Source of the DNA: Leishmania donovani
Taxonomy: Eukaryota; Euglenozoa; Kinetoplastea; Trypanosomatida; Trypanosomatidae
Assembly (NCBI RefSeq): GCF_000227135.1
Contig: NC_018263.1
Span: 2,074,259-2,138,258, forward strand
Length of the DNA stretch: 64,000 bases
Direction: 5' to 3'
Of the stretch, positions 31,292 through 40,938 are shown piece by piece (within the stretch, counting starts at the first letter, position 1; the number at the start of each line of letters is the position of its first letter). The notes beneath the pieces are model-generated. The model was given only the letters and a program-made list of their open reading frames with translations, made no database searches and was not told where the DNA came from. The translations under genes and the position numbers were made by a program.

Positions 31292-31641
31292 GGAGCCTGG
31301 CAGCAAATCAAAAAAAAACGAGAGAGGTGCTGCCTGCGTGCCGCTAGTCTCTCCTCATCCGGAGAGCCCACCCGCAGCAGCTGCCAGGGAGTGATATGCT
31401 GGCGCGCGCGCGCGACCGCTGCGCATGTGGGCTGTGCGCGCGTGCGGAGATGTGAAGAGATCGAAAACGACATAAGCATACAGCAAAACGTGCTCTAGGA
31501 GTGGAGCCAAAACAAAGGAGAGTGATGCAGTACGAGACATGGACGAAAAGCGTTGCTGTCAGGGAAGGATGTGGTGCATCCACGAAGCTGCGAAGAGTGC
31601 CGTGCGTGTACGTGCGTGAAAGGAACCCACCACAGCATACA
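31292..31641. repeat. 350-bp block, copy left of gap
   Basis: Matches 31741-32090 base for base as far as I can see. It ends at the gap within the start of a CA run. Partly overlaps the 5' part of the retroposon. Confidence 0.85.
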
Positions 31642-31740
31642 NNNNNNNNNNNNNNNNNNNNNNNNNNNNNNNNNNNNNNNNNNNNNNNNNNNNNNNNNNN
31701 NNNNNNNNNNNNNNNNNNNNNNNNNNNNNNNNNNNNNNNN
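31642..31740. other. Assembly gap (99 N)
   Basis: Run of N between two copies of the same 350-bp sequence. Near 100 N, consistent with a placeholder length. Confidence 0.99.
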
Positions 31741-32090
31741 GGAGCCTGGCAGCAAATCAAAAAAAAACGAGAGAGGTGCTGCCTGCGTGCCGCTAGTCTC
31801 TCCTCATCCGGAGAGCCCACCCGCAGCAGCTGCCAGGGAGTGATATGCTGGCGCGCGCGCGCGACCGCTGCGCATGTGGGCTGTGCGCGCGTGCGGAGAT
31901 GTGAAGAGATCGAAAACGACATAAGCATACAGCAAAACGTGCTCTAGGAGTGGAGCCAAAACAAAGGAGAGTGATGCAGTACGAGACATGGACGAAAAGC
32001 GTTGCTGTCAGGGAAGGATGTGGTGCATCCACGAAGCTGCGAAGAGTGCCGTGCGTGTACGTGCGTGAAAGGAACCCACCACAGCATACA
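31741..32090. repeat. 350-bp block, copy right of gap
   Basis: Identical to 31292-31641 and then continues through the CA microsatellite (32085-32105) where the left copy stops. Most simply an unmerged contig overlap. Confidence 0.85.
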
Positions 32091-32712
32091 CACACACACA
32101 CACACTCACTCAGGATACACGGATGCTTTATGTGTCACCAAAGGAGGAAAAAGAGTTGCACGGTCAGATGAGCCTGCGAAGCGAATCAAGCGCAAAAACG
32201 AGAGCAACAATAGAAAAAAAAATGACTCGCCCGTGCCTTGGGGTCTCGACCTACGGGCACCTCGGCAACCGCACTTCCACTCGGGGCCGTCAACGAGGAG
32301 ATTCACGAGTGAAGAAGAGAGGCAAGACGCGAGGCGGGTGGCGGAATCGGTGAAATGTGATTCCTTGTAACTTCGAAAAACAAACAAAAAATGAAAACAA
32401 CACAAAACCCTTCTTGAACGTGCTCCGAAGTATACGGCATGCTGAGTTTCGCCGTGGTGTCGCAGTGAAAAGGGGGAAAAGTAAAGCACAGGCGTACATT
32501 TACGCACGCACGCATCATACACGAGAGGTGCTCACAGGTCCGTGTATGGACCACTGTTTCCTGCCGGTGCTGACAGCCAGAGGTGCAGCCAGTCATACAC
32601 GAGCAAACAGAGGCGAAAGTCCAGAAATAGGGACAACCGACGAAAAACAACTAAAAAAGGCTTTCAGAAAGCCGGGACGGAAGAAAGGGGAGGCTGCAGC
32701 CGCGTCTCTCTG

Positions 32713-33331
32713 TTTTTTTTTTTTCGTGTCATATTCGACGTGCCCGTTCGCTGCCACGAAGCACGAGATCAAACGCTACATGACCGCTCCCGCGGCCCTG
32801 TCACAGGCTCCACATCGCGTGGTGCGAAGCGGCCACAGACAGACGTGAAACAGCAGTGCGCCGACCCAGTCATCGGAGAGCACGGCCTCTGCCTCGTGCG
32901 ATACCCAACCACCCCATAGCCGCTCCCCCATCGTGCCGGTCGCCACGTGGCGCATCCCCCGCGCGGTGGCACTCANNNNNNNNNNNNNNNNNNNNNNNNN
33001 NNNNNNNNNNNNNNNNNNNNNNNNNNNNNNNNNNNNNNNNNNNNNNNNNNNNNNNNNNNNNNNNNNNNNNNNNNNNNNNNNNNNNNNNNNNNNNNNNNNN
33101 NNNNNNNNNNNNNNNNNNNNNNNNNNNNNNNNNNNNNNNNNNNNNNNNNNNNNNNNNNNNNNNNNNNNNNNNNNNNNNNNNNNNNNNNNNNNNNNNNNNN
33201 NNNNNNNNNNNNNNNNNNNNNNNNNNNNNNNNNNNNNNNNNNNNNNNNNNNNNNNNNNNNNNNNNNNNNNNNNNNNNNNNNNNNNNNNNNNNNNNNNNNN
33301 NACGCACTGAGGGGTTTGCCCCCCCCCCCTC
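32713..33331 (-). mobile_element. Possible second short retroposon (SIDER-like) with poly-A tail, interrupted by gap
   Basis: On the minus strand the block begins near a C/G homopolymer at about 33331 (a G run, then GCAAACCCCTCAGTGCGT), is broken by a 326-N gap, continues through GC-rich sequence, and ends in an A12 run (32724-32713). A GC-rich body with a 3' A tail in sense orientation suggests a short retroposon. It is a different sequence from the 471-bp family. I could not confirm a target-site duplication, and the family assignment is a guess. Confidence 0.4.
32976..33301. other. Assembly gap (326 N)
   Basis: Run of N between the PTP gene's downstream region and the poly-A-tailed element; the content is unknown. 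Confidence 0.99.
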
Positions 33332-33578
33332 CAATGTCTTTAGCGGGTGAGCACAGCGCAACTGAAAACGGAAAAATAAATGAAGAGATAAAGTGGCGTT
33401 CTATATCGTCAACATGGTTTTGGGTTCCAAAACGAAAGCAAGCGGAGGTAGCAGTTACAACAGGCAGCAGCGAGCCGACGCGCACTGCAAAGCCTAGAGC
33501 TCCACTTGGCGCGGCGCGCGCTCTGGGCACACACGACGGCGTCCCGGCCGACGAAGCGTTCAAGCAGTCGCCAATACC

Positions 33579-35060
33579 TTACACAAACGAAGGCGAGAAG
33601 CGCTTCACGCGATTTGCCTGCTGCTGTCGTGCAAGTTCCTCTCGCAGGAGCGATGTGGCCCGAAGCAGTGGTGTCGTGCTCTCTGACATGTAGCTCGTGC
33701 TCGATCGAGAGGTGCCGACCTGGCGCCAGTGTGCGTCCGGCTCACGCGGGATGGAGTTGGGGAGTGATGGGGGCGACAGTGAGGTTTGGCGAAATGGGTG
33801 GTGTAAGGTCTCCACGGAAAACGAGCAATCGACCGGATAGCTCAGGCTTGGGCTACGCCCCAAACTGGGCGGCGACCCTACGCGTTGCAGGTAGTTCTCC
33901 ATGGTGGCCGCGTCGTCCTCGGCGTTCCGGTTTTCTGGGACTTGGATCGGCGTGGAGCGAAGCTCGGTGGGATAGGCTGACGTCGACGAGCGGAGCGGCG
34001 TGGAGATGGAAAACGTGTGCCGCCCGCGGGCCTGGACGGGCATGGGCATGATCAGCGGGGAGGCTATCTGCGTCGGGGCTGGCTCAGCGCGGGTCGCCGC
34101 GGCGGCTGCCAAGCGTGGTCGGCTGTCGAGCAGATTGACGCCGGCTTTCTGGGATAGGATCATGCGCTCCATCTCGCGCTGCACCGCGTAGTAGAGAAAG
34201 ATGTACTGATCCTTGCGCTGCACCATCCCGGTGCGGCACGCCTTTAAGTGGCGTACGATGCAAGGAATGCTGATGTTTGCTTGACCAAGTTGAAACTGCG
34301 CGAGAGCGATGTGCAGACCAATGAAGACACCCGTCCGCCCAATGCCACCGGAGCAGTGCACCACGATCGGCGACTGTGTGCTACGCGGCGACTTGGCGAT
34401 GGTATTGATCATTTCCATTAGTGTGACGCTGCTTTGCGGCACACCTTGATCCGGCCAAGCCACGTACTGCATGTGATACACCTCCTTTTCGTCACCACGA
34501 ACGCTGCGGAGCAGCAGCCGCCGATGAACCGAGTCCGGCCGCATGTTCTCCGCGACGAGGGTGACGGACAGCACCCCCATGTCGTATGCGGCGCCTCGTG
34601 GGGGCCAATAGGTTTCACTCTTTATCTTGCCGTTCTCCTTCACCGCGCAGAGCATCACAATGAAGGCCGAGTCATTCTCATACACCATGCGCCAAAAATC
34701 CAGCACAGTGTTCTTCATTGGTGCCTGCGTCGCAATGTACACAAAAGGCACCTTGAACTTTTCGCGCGCGTCGATGTAGTTGGCATTGATGTACGTGCCG
34801 TCTCCTTGGGAACCGGTCTCGTTCAGGCGCACGATCGTGCCCTCGTTCGGCTTCACATCGGGGAAGCGGTTCTTCGCCATGCTCGAACCGAGTGACGCGC
34901 TATAGTACTCATCCAAATTGCTCCGGATATATGCGTCGATGCGGCGCAGCTTCGCTAGCTCCCGATCAAACCCATCTTCCATGGAGGGGTAAACGCGCTC
35001 GCCAAGGCGGCGGAGGTGCACATCGAAGCGTTGCTTCTCCTTGAGTTGCTTTTCGTGCAT
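33579..35060 (-). CDS. PTP1: Protein tyrosine phosphatase, PTP1-like
   Basis: 493 residues from the ATG at 35060 (MHEKQLKEKQRF); the frame extends nine codons further only to a GTG. A classical receptor-independent PTP domain covers about residues 30-305: YINANYIDAR-type substrate-loop region, the WPD loop WPDQGVP, the P-loop HCSGGIGRTGVF with nucleophilic Cys near 234 and the phosphate-binding Arg, and the Q-loop region with QRKDQYIFLY. These residues are all present, so it should dephosphorylate phosphotyrosine. The C-terminal ~185 residues are low-complexity Ser/Pro/Thr/Arg, a probable regulatory tail. Its downstream region is packed with retroposon sequence and gaps, so its 3' UTR is likely repeat-derived. 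Confidence 0.93.
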   Translation of the reverse strand: MHEKQLKEKQRFDVHLRRLGERVYPSMEDGFDRELAKLRRIDAYIRSNLDEYYSASLGSSMAKNRFPDVKPNEGTIVRLNETGSQGDGTYINANYIDAREKFKVPFVYIATQAPMKNTVLDFWRMVYENDSAFIVMLCAVKENGKIKSETYWPPRGAAYDMGVLSVTLVAENMRPDSVHRRLLLRSVRGDEKEVYHMQYVAWPDQGVPQSSVTLMEMINTIAKSPRSTQSPIVVHCSGGIGRTGVFIGLHIALAQFQLGQANISIPCIVRHLKACRTGMVQRKDQYIFLYYAVQREMERMILSQKAGVNLLDSRPRLAAAAATRAEPAPTQIASPLIMPMPVQARGRHTFSISTPLRSSTSAYPTELRSTPIQVPENRNAEDDAATMENYLQRVGSPPSLGRSPSLSYPVDCSFSVETLHHPFRQTSLSPPSLPNSIPREPDAHWRQVGTSRSSTSYMSESTTPLLRATSLLREELARQQQANRVKRFSPSFV

Positions 35061-36731
35061 TTTCGTGGCGTTGCTCTTGCTCCCCACAGCTTTCTGACCC
35101 GGGCACGTCGACGCACCTTTGACCCTCCTTCAGGCCCACCACAGCACAGCGATTACACGGTCGAAATGAACGAGGCCCCGCCAACGAAACACACATAAAG
35201 TCAACGACAGCGAGAGGCTGGAAATAAAGGTGAGGATAATAAAAACTCGACAACTACACAATGCAACGAGTGATACGAGCAGCAATAGTGAGAAGCAACC
35301 ACACACACACACGCACACACACGGAACCTCTACACATACACTGAGGCGGCTATAATAAGAGCGCAGATGGGGCAACGAGGGAGGGGGTGCTTACCAAAAA
35401 GGTGCTTATCCACTTCTGCAAAGCACACGGAGGCGCGCCAGTCAAGAAGGGCAACACCGTTTCTCTTTTTTTTTTTTCCTTGTGCTCTTCGTTCGTTTGG
35501 AAGGGAAACACACAGCTCAGGAGATGACACTGACGGCTTCAATAAAGACGCGTAGGTGCCTGGAGAGGCTTTCTCTTCGGCTCCGCGATGAAATAGGCTC
35601 CCACCCGTCCACACCACCCAGAAAGAAGATCGTTAAGCAAGCACAGAGCAATACGAAGCACACAAACGCAACAGGAGCGACACACGGCACACGGCACTAC
35701 CGTAACCAAGGGCAACAAAAAGTGAAAGAGGTCCGCCGCGTAAGAGGAAGAAGGAGGGGTGCAGCAAACAAAAACGCTTCCTGACCGCACTAACAGTGCT
35801 TTGAATAACACACTCAATCGGCTCTCTCACAGACACCTTCCGTACACCCCCAGCGCCACCGACGTGATGCCAGGCGACAGGTGCACGAAGGGCTTCAGGG
35901 GGCGACACCAGTTGATCAATGACAGCTTCGTCGTCGCCAGCACTGCAACGTGGCTTCAGAGGGGGAGGCGACGACGACGAGTACCACCATAAAAGACTGC
36001 TGCTCGCGCGCTGCAGCTCGTGGCTCCTACAGCTGAAACGAGCACTCCAGAGCTGAGAGTGAGGAAGGGGTCGACGTTCCTCTGTATCGCCTTTTTGCGC
36101 GTCTGCGTCTTCCCGCGGATGGTGCCGAAGCTGCTGATCTACGCTTTTGGTGAGCGCGTTTTCGCATGCTCCGCTTTACTCTGTGAGGGGCGACGTAGCG
36201 CAAGTTGCAGAGAGCCCACGGAGCGACACGCACGAACACAGAACAGCGCGGTGTCGCTGCCAGCAGCCACGCAACACTGTAAAGGAACACAAACGAGCTG
36301 AAAGGAGAGAGTGAAGGGCAGGGTGGGTGGGTAGAACGGCACTCATACGTTCCACATGTCCGCTACTTTCGCGTGCGCGCCTCTCTCTTTCGGAGAGGCG
36401 GTGTCGCAGAGCGCGGCAGTAAAGGCGCTTCAACACGTTTTTTTTTCTTGTTCGGTCTCCCCCCGCCCTGGTCCGCCGCGTGCGCTCACGCCCCCCCACC
36501 CCCGCGCCACGGCATACGGATGCGCCGATTGACATCACCCGCTTGCATTTTTCGTCTTCCTCTCGGCTCACACACTGAATAAAGAGCGTGAAGACCCCGC
36601 GAAAAGCACGCACAAACACACCACACACACACGCGTATATATATATATATATAAGCACGAGAACATAGGTGAAATAGTAGATGCGTAAGTGATGCGTGCA
36701 CCGAACACAGGCAGCCAAAAGGGCTTTTTCC
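35061..36731. other. Intergenic region
   Basis: No gene is supported in 1.67 kb. Contains CA runs (35300-35322), poly-T near 35466-35477, a TA run (36636-36652) next to CA repeats, and purine-rich stretches. Confidence 0.5.
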
Positions 36732-37202
36732 TCTTGGACGTGTCCATCTCACCACGAACACGTCTGCAACAGTGTATACACGCCTCCGCAACCACAGCGC
36801 CCCAACCCTCTGGCTGCACGGCGGCGACATCTCCTGGTCGCCGAGAACGAGCCGCCCTGCGGGGTAGAAGAGGTGGTGGTGGTGGTGGTGGGCCAGACGC
36901 GTGCCGAATGAGCTCGAGGAACAAGTCGGCCAGCCTCCGGTGAGAGCCCTTCAGAGCCTCTGCAACCCGGCCGTATGCCATGCTTCCGGCACCCGTGCCC
37001 TCATATCAGCCCACCGCGTCGGACGCAGGAGACGCCGCATGCTCTGCGCACACATGCGCCCTGGCGCCGATTCGTATGGTGCCCTTCGCGCCCTTTTTCG
37101 CCCATCACTCTTGCGCATCGGACAACCGCACGCCTTGCATGGATGCGGCACACCCATGCCAGCTGTGCATGGCAGCGCCTGCGCACCGTGCGCTCTCGCC
37201 TT
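36732..37202 (-). mobile_element. 471-bp short retroposon-like element, copy B
   Basis: Matches 62563-63033 over its full 471 bp with 6 differences counted by eye (about 98.7%) and no length change; both copies diverge abruptly from their flanks. Its part 36761-37089 also matches the tail of the RNase H-bearing element (30149-29819). On the minus strand the 3' end is followed by an A-rich stretch (GAGGAAAAAG). An internal GGT/GTG run at 36871-36889 is conserved. A short open segment on the minus strand contains VPHPCKACGCPM, possibly the remnant of a zinc-binding retroposon C-terminus. It lies in sense orientation downstream of NDH2, hence probably in that mRNA's 3' UTR. Confidence 0.75.
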
Positions 37203-37658
37203 TTCGAGGTCCTGTGGCCTGCTTCAGCCACTCTCACTTGAGAGGAGAATTCGCAGCGTTGCCTGCCTACATCGGGACTGAGGAGAGGCGTAGAATGCGT
37301 GAAAAAGCGTTTCGACGAACGCGTAACACAACGAGAGCGGGGTGTGGCTGAGGCCAGTAGTTTTTTTTTGTTTAGGATTTCAAGCAAACGAGAAGCGCCG
37401 AGGGACAAGGGGGCGGGGGACGTGCAACCTATCGATTTTCGCATGCTGGACGGAAGTCAATGTCTCGGTTCGCTGCTGCTGCACAGAAGTGCACGCTAAA
37501 CTACCTCTGCGTGCACAACGGACGCACCAAGGTAAGGCCATGACTCTGGCACCTCAAGGCATGAAATCAGCCGGTGCCCCTTTCTTTTCCGCCGCTTTAC
37601 GAGCCTCCTTTTCAACCATCCTCCTCCCCCGCACGCTCACGTCAACATAACACCCATA
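37203..37658. other. Intergenic / NDH2 3' UTR region
   Basis: No gene is supported. Contains a poly-T run near 37363-37372. Lies between the NDH2 stop and the 5' end of the retroposon-like element. Confidence 0.5.
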
Positions 37659-39242
37659 CTACATTTTCTTTTCGGGTTCGGCCGATGGGGCAGCGGCTGC
37701 TGCGTGAGCCACCTGGGAGCCCTCGATGGCTTGTCCATGCGGAGCCAGTGGTGTCGACTCCCCAAGCTTTCGAGGCAGGAATCCCTTGTTAGCACCCTCT
37801 TTCTCGACAGAAGAGGTATAGTTGCTCTCTGGATTCACAGCGTGCAGCATCTCGGGAGTCTTCTTGCGGCTCATCTCCTTCGACACCTCCTCTACTGCCA
37901 GGGCCGAGTACATGCGGTCCTCAGCAAGGTCGCCAATGTACGTGATATCGCGGCCGAAGATCTGGCTGCCGGCCCAATTCACGATTACGTAAAGCTTGCT
38001 GCGGATCGAGCCGAGGATCGTGAGGTAGGCGCTTTTCCACACCCACAGCGCCGCACAGCCGTTCAGGTCAAACTTAAACTTGTCGCCGAGCGAGACGATG
38101 GCGGAGCGGTTGCCGATGGAGGCCATGCTACCCAGACTGCGGTACACAAACGGTCTGCTCATCTGCTTTCCCTTGAGCAGATTGTTCATCTCCTTCCCGA
38201 TGTAGCGGCCCTGGCGTGAGGCGACGGCGGCCAGCGTCGGCAGCGGTCTCTCGTTGCTGGCCGCGCAGTCGCCAGCGGCAAACACGTTCGGGATCGGCTT
38301 GCCATCGCGCAGAACGCGCAAGTGGTCGTCGATGGAGATGCGTCCGCGATTCGTTTTGTCGCACTTCAGGGCCTTCGTGACCGGACCCGAGCCGACACCG
38401 GTGCTCCACACCACCAACCCGGTCGGCAGCACCTCGCCTGACTTGGTGAACACCTCCTCGTCTGTCACACCCACTACGGCTGTCTTGCGGATTTCGACAC
38501 CCAGCTGGTTCAGCCGGAGCTGGCCGTATCGCCGCAGCGCGGTATCAAAGGATCCGAGTACCTCACCCGCCTCCAGCACGGTCACCTTACAGTATGGCAG
38601 CAGTGAGGTATTGACGTTCTTGATGTCTTCCCGGAAAAACTCGGCGAGGTTGGCGGCAAACTCGATACCTGTTGGACCGCCACCCACGACCACCGTGTGC
38701 AGCAGCCTCTTCGCCTCCGCGATCGAGGTGGTTGGAAGATTAGCGGTCATGATGTTCTGCACGAGGCGCTTGCGGATGCCGCGGGCCTCGTTCACCTCAC
38801 GCAGGAAGAACGCTTTCTCCTCCACACCAGGGATGTTGAACGTGTTGGGGCGGGCACCGTACGCCATGATGAGGTAGTCATAGGGGACGCTAAATGTGTT
38901 AACCGGCACATTTTCCGAGCCGCCAACAACGCCGACGCCCACACACTTCACCTGCTTCTCGTCGAAATCCACGTCGTAGATGACGCTTCGAAGGAAGCGG
39001 TGTGGCGGCTTTGCAAGAGCAGGCTGAATGTTCGTGATGGGCTCACATACGGAGCGGAACTCAAGCGTGCCAGTCGTCGTCTGCGGCAGCAGCGGGGTGA
39101 AGACCATGTGGTTGCGAGTCGAGATGACGTGGATGTTGCACAAGTTGGGGTCAACGTGGTGAGCAGCGTAGCAGCCGGCCCATCCCGTGCCTAGCACCAC
39201 GACGTTCGGCTTCGTCAGCCGCCGCAACGTGCTGCGCAGCAT
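37659..39242 (-). CDS. NDH2: Type II (rotenone-insensitive) NADH dehydrogenase
   Basis: 527 residues from the ATG at 39242. Single-subunit flavoprotein that oxidises NADH and reduces ubiquinone without proton pumping, normally attached to the mitochondrial inner membrane. The N-terminus (MLRSTLRRLTKPN) is basic, as for a short mitochondrial presequence. An FAD motif VVVLGTGWAGCYAA follows at about residues 14-27, and the NAD(P)H-binding motif VVVGGGPTGIEFA is at about 190-202. The family segments FTPLLPQTTTGTLE, PLPTLAAVASRQGRYIGKEM and a C-terminal GCAALWVWKSAYL membrane-facing region are present. The last ~50 residues are a variable Ala/Pro tail. Together with COQ5 in this window it links to quinone metabolism. 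Confidence 0.95.
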   Translation of the reverse strand: MLRSTLRRLTKPNVVVLGTGWAGCYAAHHVDPNLCNIHVISTRNHMVFTPLLPQTTTGTLEFRSVCEPITNIQPALAKPPHRFLRSVIYDVDFDEKQVKCVGVGVVGGSENVPVNTFSVPYDYLIMAYGARPNTFNIPGVEEKAFFLREVNEARGIRKRLVQNIMTANLPTTSIAEAKRLLHTVVVGGGPTGIEFAANLAEFFREDIKNVNTSLLPYCKVTVLEAGEVLGSFDTALRRYGQLRLNQLGVEIRKTAVVGVTDEEVFTKSGEVLPTGLVVWSTGVGSGPVTKALKCDKTNRGRISIDDHLRVLRDGKPIPNVFAAGDCAASNERPLPTLAAVASRQGRYIGKEMNNLLKGKQMSRPFVYRSLGSMASIGNRSAIVSLGDKFKFDLNGCAALWVWKSAYLTILGSIRSKLYVIVNWAGSQIFGRDITYIGDLAEDRMYSALAVEEVSKEMSRKKTPEMLHAVNPESNYTSSVEKEGANKGFLPRKLGESTPLAPHGQAIEGSQVAHAAAAAPSAEPEKKM

Positions 39243-40938
39243 GGCTGGGATTAGAGCGAGGGTGGGCCTAGCGTAGAGGGCGATGAGACACGAGAATGGC
39301 CACGAATCCAGATCTCGTTAAAAGCCACAAAATCCGTCGACTACCTAACAACCGGGAAAAGGCGAAGCGCGGGAGAGGGAGTAGACCTATACACGCACAG
39401 GCACAGACGCCGTCAACAGCAATACACAAGGAACGGGTGAAAAAGGAAGCACGCACAGAAAATGAAGAAATCAACGGAGAGTACAAGTAAGTTCACAGCA
39501 AGCAAGAGGGGTGCCTCGAAATCAAAACGATCTCGTAGGCGGGAGTGTGAGTGCGCGTACGGCGGATAGAAAAGCGAAGATAACCGATCAGGGAGGGCTG
39601 AGGCCGATAACCTGCGAAAAAAAAAGGTGCGTCTAAGGGTGAAGATCGGGAAGGACCTCGTCGAAGGAGACCGACACCGCTGCGTTGCAGATTTCGTGTC
39701 CCTTCTTCGGCGTGCGCGCCTGTGTGTGTCTGTGTGTGTGTGTGTATGGCTGTCCCTTCCCCTACGGATAGCCGCTTGCGTGTTTTATGCAGGGCAAGCA
39801 CTTACACCGTAGACGAAGAATGAATCCGAAAAAGAAATTAAGGAGAGAGAACCGTATGTGGCCTTGTTAGGTTTCTGGCGTGCGTGTGTGTTTTGTGCTC
39901 GAGGAGGAAGGGAGAGAGGACCAAGAAGAGAGAGAGCGAGAGCGAGACAACACAGCGACACACGTACAAAATGAGTAGATTTAACGCGTGAATGGTGCTT
40001 ACAAGTAAGAGGGTAAAACTAAGAACGGTACGCGGCAGTAGAGAGAAGGCAAGGAGAGGGAGGGGGAGGAGGGAGGGGCGCGTAGTGTTAGCGGTGGTGG
40101 TGTAGGTAGCAAGGCGCCAAGTAACAGCGCACCAACAACCGAAAAAGAGAAGGCCCAGCAACGCGTCGGCGTTCTCCAGTGACAGATTACTGCTGAAAAG
40201 TTAAGGAGTGCAGTGTACTTTGATGTGTTGGGCTGTAGACCTTTTTGCTTTTGTTGCCTTTCGGAGGTGTAAATGGGAGGGAGAGGAGAGAGGGGGCGAG
40301 TGTCGATGAATGCCAGCAACTGCCGAGCAGATCGCGATGAGGGTGGTGGTGCGGTATGGTCAGGCGTGAACAGCAAAGGGAGAAGCCAGCGGTGGTGATG
40401 GAAGGACAAGTAGAGCAACCCGCAGAAAGGGATGATCAAGCAATGCATCTTAGGAGGAGGCATGACGCGCTACATTCGGAGATGGCGACCCCTCACAGCC
40501 TCTCAGTCTCAGCCGCCTACCCCGGCGCCCGCGCACATCTGCAGAAGCACAAGAGACTCTCAGGGGTCGCCTCCTTAGTGGAAATGGCGCCCGAAAAAGG
40601 GACATGAGGCGCTTTATCTCCTCTGCTTGTTCGTGTGCTTCATTGTTTTTGTTTTGACGTGTGCCCAGGTCATGCTGCGATGGGGGGAGGGGGAGAGAGA
40701 GAGAGCGAGAACCCGCAGTCAGGCGTTCCTTCTCCTCGTGTGTGTGTATTGGGTTGCTCTTCCTCTGAAGACGTGCAACGCCTGTCACACAAGCGACATG
40801 TCCTCACACCCGTTTCACCGTCGTTGTCTCTCTCTCTCTCGCACCACCTTGCTTAGAAAACGAAACATACATAGGTGTGTGTGTGTGTGTGTGTGTTATC
40901 GTTTTTTTTTTTTCATTCTTCGTGCGCTTCCGTGGGTG
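39243..40938. other. Intergenic region
   Basis: No gene is supported. Contains GT runs (39720-39746; 40874-40896), poly-T near 40902-40912, and G/A-rich tracts (40020-40080, 40683-40710). Confidence 0.5.
40874..40896. repeat. (GT)n microsatellite
   Basis: About 11 GT units just downstream of the PRPP synthetase stop, followed by a poly-T run. Confidence 0.9.

Larger units (their letters stand above)
29787..31448 (-). mobile_element. Degenerate ingi-clade (DIRE-like) non-LTR retroposon, 5'-truncated, with gap
   Basis: Read on the minus strand from 31448: a linker, an RNase H domain, a Cys-containing C-terminal region, an assembly gap, then a 3' tail ending in an A7 run (29793-29787). The tail at 30149-29819 matches the two 471-bp elements elsewhere in the window almost base for base, while the last 25 nt before the A run are more diverged. 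No reverse transcriptase is visible upstream. Stops and a frameshift show it cannot encode a working protein as written. The order RNase H, CP-containing segment, Cys pairs, short tail is that of trypanosomatid ingi/L1Tc elements, whose decayed Leishmania relatives are called DIRE. The true left and right ends are not certain. Confidence 0.7.
31449..32712. other. Non-coding repeat-region sequence including a duplicated block and a gap
   Basis: Apart from the 350-bp block present twice around the gap and the CA run at 32085-32105, no gene or domain is visible. Whether 31449-31641 belongs to the retroposon or to its flank cannot be decided from this window. Confidence 0.5.

Noticed and set aside
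31219..31498. Reverse transcriptase upstream of RNase H
   Set aside because: No RT motifs (such as YADD) are visible in any frame up to the gap; the element appears 5'-truncated.
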